Below are positions 39,536 to 42,238 of a DNA stretch of 42,238 nt, one piece after another; position 1 is the stretch's first letter; each line of letters opens with the position of its first letter. The notes under the pieces are model-generated. The model had not been told where the DNA came from. It searched no databases and saw nothing but the letters and a program-made list of their open reading frames with translations. The DNA is from JANXVV01 sp038230975 (GTDB lineage Bacteria > Planctomycetota > Phycisphaerae > Tepidisphaerales > Tepidisphaeraceae). A program made the position numbers and the translations under genes. The DNA lies in NCBI GenBank assembly GCA_038230975.1, contig JBBRMF010000011.1:1-42238 (forward strand), written 5' to 3'.

Positions 39536-41437
39536 ATGAAGTTGAATCGCCGAGCCCAACTGACTTTGAAGCCGATCCGAAACAAAACTCGCCATACCCT
39601 CGCCCGCGCCGCATTTGTTGAATCGCTTGAACCCCGACAACTTTTGGCCGCCTGGAGTCCGCAGGATCAGCTCATCGGGCTCGACAAAGCAACCCAGAAC
39701 TACCCGAACGTAACCGGTGCCGGTGAAACCGTCGTGTTGATCGATCAGGGTGTCGATTACAACCACCCCGCTCTTGGGGGTGGCTACGGTAACAAAGTCA
39801 TCACGTCCTGGAACTTCGGAACCAATAGCTATGATGTATTCCCCTACGATGGCAATGCCCACGGAACCGGTAGCGCCGGCGAAGTTGCTGGCGATCAGCA
39901 TGTGGCCAACGGGCTTATCTATCAAGGTGTGGCACCGGGTGTCAAAATCATCGCACTCAATGCCAGCGGCACCTACCAGGTCAAGCAGGCGTTCGATTGG
40001 GTGGTTGCTCACCGTGCTCAATACAACGTCGTGGGTGTAAACTGGGTTGATCCGACGGGCACGAGCGATTCGTCGCAATTTCAGAGCGCGTTACTGAATC
40101 TCCGAAACCAGGGTGTATTTGTGGCTGGCCCAACTGGTAACTATGGCCCCAATCCCGTCTACGTCGCTCCAAACAATCAGTACTACGAAATCGGATCTTC
40201 CACGCTCTACAATTCCATCAGTACATTTACCCCGCGTGGCTCAGGTGTGAATCTGGTTGCCCCGGGAGATAATATCTATGTAACCTGGTACTACAGTGGG
40301 ATTCATGCGGATCTTCCGAGCAGCGGAACCAGTTGGTCGGCACCGCAGGCTGTCGGAGCTGCCGCCTTGATCCACCAGATCAATCCGGCCTTCACTCCGG
40401 ACCAGGAAATGCAGATTCTCCAGCAAAGCGCGACTCAGGTGTATGACTCCTATAGCGGAGCCTACTACCCGCAATTGAATGTGAACGGCGCGATCGCACT
40501 GGCCTATCAAAAGAGTGGACAGACCGGCTACACCGCACCCACGCCGGTAACCACTCCGACACCCACTGCCAGCGCGCCTGCCACAACCAACAGCCAGCCG
40601 TTTAAGGGGACACCCTTCGCGACCGGCACGGTGATTCAGGCCGGGTTTTACGACTTGGGCGGTGAAGGCGTCGGCTATCACAAGACGACTAACTTCAACG
40701 AAAGCGGCAGCACAGCGTTCCGCGGAGACAAAGTAGGCATTGGTTGGACCAATTCGGGTGGTGGTTCCAGCTTCTTAGGCTGGACTCACGCGAGTGAGTG
40801 GCTCAACTACACGGTGAACGCCGCTGCATCCGGTTCTTACTCTATCAAGGTGAATGTTTCCGATGCCGGTAACGGTGGAACGTTCCATGTTGAAGTAGAC
40901 GGTAAAGACGCCACGGGCACATTGACTGTTCCGAACACGGGCGGCTGGGATAACTACAATCCTGTCTCCAAGAGCGGTGTATGGATCCCTGCCGGCCAGC
41001 ATGTGGTTCGCGTCGTGATGGACACCAACGGTGGCTGGGGCTACGTCGGTAACTTCATGAACGTCAGCGTGATCCCTGATAGTGGCGGTGGCAACGGCAC
41101 TGGTGGAGTTGCGGCGCCCGTGGCCCAAACCGGCGGCGCGGCTCCGGATAGCCCCTATGCCTTGAGCGTATTTGCCGGGTCTGGCAGTCGGAATATATTG
41201 GCGTTCTACGACAACTCAACGACTGAGACCGGGTTTATCATTGAACGGGCGGCTTGGAATAGCGGTGTTTTCAACGCCGTGACGACCCTTGCTTCAGACG
41301 CGAACGCCTCCGCCGGTAAGGGATGGCGATTCTTCACAGATTCAGGAAATAGTGGAACCTACTACACCTATCGCGTGAGGGCGGTCAATCAAGCTGGGTC
41401 TTCTGGTAATACGACCGCGAATGTGTCGACGACCTGA
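39536..41437 (+). CDS. LEPR-xLL subtilisin-like serine protease with CBM6-like and FnIII-like domains
   Basis: 633 residues. The ATG at 39536 follows GGAGAG; an upstream frame start at 39416 has no ribosome-binding site. The basic N-terminus carries LEPRQLLA at 31-38. The S8 catalytic residues are all present: Asp70 (VVLIDQGVDYNHP), His109 (NAHGTGSAGE), oxyanion Asn202 (GPTGNYG) and Ser266 (SSGTSWSAP). A Thr/Pro linker (about 375-395) leads to a CBM6-like beta sandwich (GGEGVGYHKT, WTHASEWLNYTV, GSYSIKVNVS, WIPAGQHVVRVVMD). An FnIII-like C-terminal domain follows (FIIERA, YYTYRVRAVNQAGSSGNT). It is probably an exported protease that binds glycan. No C-terminal anchor or sorting signal is seen. 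Its stop is 8 bases from the bcp stop, tail to tail. Confidence 0.93.
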   Translation: MKLNRRAQLTLKPIRNKTRHTLARAAFVESLEPRQLLAAWSPQDQLIGLDKATQNYPNVTGAGETVVLIDQGVDYNHPALGGGYGNKVITSWNFGTNSYDVFPYDGNAHGTGSAGEVAGDQHVANGLIYQGVAPGVKIIALNASGTYQVKQAFDWVVAHRAQYNVVGVNWVDPTGTSDSSQFQSALLNLRNQGVFVAGPTGNYGPNPVYVAPNNQYYEIGSSTLYNSISTFTPRGSGVNLVAPGDNIYVTWYYSGIHADLPSSGTSWSAPQAVGAAALIHQINPAFTPDQEMQILQQSATQVYDSYSGAYYPQLNVNGAIALAYQKSGQTGYTAPTPVTTPTPTASAPATTNSQPFKGTPFATGTVIQAGFYDLGGEGVGYHKTTNFNESGSTAFRGDKVGIGWTNSGGGSSFLGWTHASEWLNYTVNAAASGSYSIKVNVSDAGNGGTFHVEVDGKDATGTLTVPNTGGWDNYNPVSKSGVWIPAGQHVVRVVMDTNGGWGYVGNFMNVSVIPDSGGGNGTGGVAAPVAQTGGAAPDSPYALSVFAGSGSRNILAFYDNSTTETGFIIERAAWNSGVFNAVTTLASDANASAGKGWRFFTDSGNSGTYYTYRVRAVNQAGSSGNTTANVSTT

Positions 41438-41445
41438 TCGACGTT

Positions 41446-41931
41446 TCAGACATTCGCGAGAATCCACGACAGCACTTCCTGATCGTGCGCGGCGGGTTTC
41501 ACTTTCTCAAACACGTGGAGCAACTTCCCGTCTCTGCCGATCACAAACGTGGTTCGCGCAACGCCCCAATACTTCTTCCCATACATGCTCTTCTCTTGCC
41601 AGCAACCATATTTTTCCGCGACGGCATGATCCTCATCGGCCAACAGCGGGAAATTGAGATGGAACTTCTCCGCGAACTTCGTGACATCTTTGACTGAATC
41701 CGGGCTGATTCCGAAGACTGCAACCTTGGCCTTGTCGTAGTCCGCCAGGGCGTCACGAAAACCGCATGCTTCCGTCGTGCAACCCGGCGTATCGGCGCGC
41801 GGATAAAAATAAAGTATGACAGTATGCTTCCCTTTGAATTCATCCAGGCTGATCGTCCGGCCATCACTTGATCCGAGTTTGAATTTCGGAGCAGCTTTCC
41901 CGATCAACGGAGCAACAGTTGTTTCTTTCAT
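41446..41931 (-). CDS. bcp: Thiol peroxidase of the Bcp/PrxQ peroxiredoxin family
   Basis: 161 residues, reduces peroxides with thioredoxin as electron donor. The ATG at 41929-41931 gives MKETTVAPLIGKAAPKFKL; the frame could start 15 residues upstream but without support. The peroxidatic Cys lies in YFYPRADTPGCTTEACGF and the resolving Cys is five residues on, the usual PrxQ arrangement. PLLADEDHAVAEKYG and WGVARTTFVIGRDGKL complete the signature. No signal peptide, so it is cytoplasmic. No operon partner. Confidence 0.96.
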   Translation of the reverse strand: MKETTVAPLIGKAAPKFKLGSSDGRTISLDEFKGKHTVILYFYPRADTPGCTTEACGFRDALADYDKAKVAVFGISPDSVKDVTKFAEKFHLNFPLLADEDHAVAEKYGCWQEKSMYGKKYWGVARTTFVIGRDGKLLHVFEKVKPAAHDQEVLSWILANV

Positions 41932-41991
41932 AGCGGATCTTTCGATGCAAGGTTGGTTGAACCCTTCCGGAAACATTAGCCCTTCTCGTTA

Positions 41992-42009
41992 GACGCGGCA
42001 AGCCGCGTC
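41992..42009. repeat. Perfect palindrome with AA loop
   Basis: GACGCGGC and GCCGCGTC flank AA, an 8-bp stem, upstream of bcp. Same design as 12927-12944. No T-run follows on either strand. Confidence 0.55.
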
Positions 42010-42016
42010 GCGGAAA

Positions 42017-42053
42017 GAAAGACGGCCGACCTTCTAAAGGGCAGCCGTCTTTC
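42017..42053 (-). terminator. Intrinsic terminator of PEP-CTERM gene
   Basis: GAAAGACGGC (42017-42026) pairs with GCCGTCTTTC (42044-42053), a 10-bp stem with a 17-base loop. On the minus strand the stem ends in TCTTTCTTTCC, a T-rich tract. It starts 30 bases after the PEP-CTERM stop codon. Confidence 0.75.
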
Positions 42054-42082
42054 ATTGCACGAATTAATCTAACAATTCAGAT

Positions 42083-42238
42083 TTAGATTTTCACCGGACG
42101 ACGACGGCGGGCGAGCAAGCCCATCGCGCCAAGACCCAGCAGGCTGAGCGTGGTCGGTTCCGGCACGCCGGACGCGATCACATCGCCGAAGGCACCGGCC
42201 TTGCCTTGAATCGTGTAACCCAAGGTCAGATCGGCGGC
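42083..42238 (-). CDS. PEP-CTERM sorted exported protein (C-terminus only)
   Basis: Only the last 51 residues are inside the window; the gene continues past the right edge. The end is a clear PEP-CTERM signal: VPEP, a hydrophobic stretch TTLSLLGLGAMGLLA, then RRRRPVKI and TAA. Such proteins are exported and processed by an exosortase, not seen here. The visible part before the signal (ADLTLGYTIQGKAGAFGDVIA) looks like beta-strand. The function of the mature protein cannot be judged. Confidence 0.88.
   Translation of the reverse strand, partial: AADLTLGYTIQGKAGAFGDVIASGVPEPTTLSLLGLGAMGLLARRRRPVKI

Overview
The window reads as the chromosome of a planctomycete, probably of the class Phycisphaerae. 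The evidence is two secreted proteins with an N-terminal LEPR-xLL motif, a PEP-CTERM protein, an extracytoplasmic-function (ECF) sigma factor encoded beside a Ser/Thr protein kinase, and an RNase E/G with a very long disordered tail. The class is inference; the phylum is well supported. No tRNA, rRNA, CRISPR array, transposase, prophage or integrase was seen. Most of the window looks like ordinary chromosome rather than acquired DNA.

Layout. 1-3159 (-): a giant LEPR-xLL, delta-60-repeat surface protein that runs off the left edge. 3559-8169 (-): a tight three-gene signalling operon (159-aa helical protein of unknown function, double-domain KaiC-like ATPase, PAS-rich hybrid histidine kinase) with a structured leader. 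8582-10875 (+): an archaeal-type phosphoglycerate mutase and an M42 aminopeptidase, ended by a hairpin terminator. 11063-14678 (-): two tandem paralogous exported TPR proteins ending in HtrA-like domains that have lost the catalytic triad. 14921-21183 (-): hibernation factor, PTS EIIA, HPr, EI and RNase E/G, a regulatory phosphotransferase chain with no sugar permease. 21233-23717 (-): a possible small protein, a DUF502 membrane protein and a cysteine desulfurase. 23905-27994 (+): polyprenyl diphosphate synthase, a GH113-like glycosidase and aspartyl-tRNA synthetase. 28518-30413 (+): a lidless Hsp70 with a long acidic insert. It converges on a four-gene operon, 30592-36331 (-), encoding a TPR/FHA-like protein, a polytopic Ser/Thr kinase, a small membrane sensor-like protein and an ECF sigma factor with a Cys/His tail. 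36470-38950: a membrane coiled-coil protein, a small CxxC lipoprotein and an exported calcineurin-like phosphatase. 38951-39535: an unusual structured non-coding stretch holding a 23-codon ORF. 39536 to the end: a LEPR-xLL subtilase with a CBM6-like domain, a Bcp peroxiredoxin and the tail of a PEP-CTERM protein.

The two most interesting systems are the KaiC-like/hybrid-kinase operon without KaiA or KaiB, and the FHA-kinase-membrane protein-ECF operon facing an atypical Hsp70. The intergenic regions also carry several families of dispersed palindromes. One family has three 28-nt copies with a compensatory base change. A second family shares its CGGTACTCCG core. TGACAAC-type heptamer arrays sit directly in front of rng and aspS.
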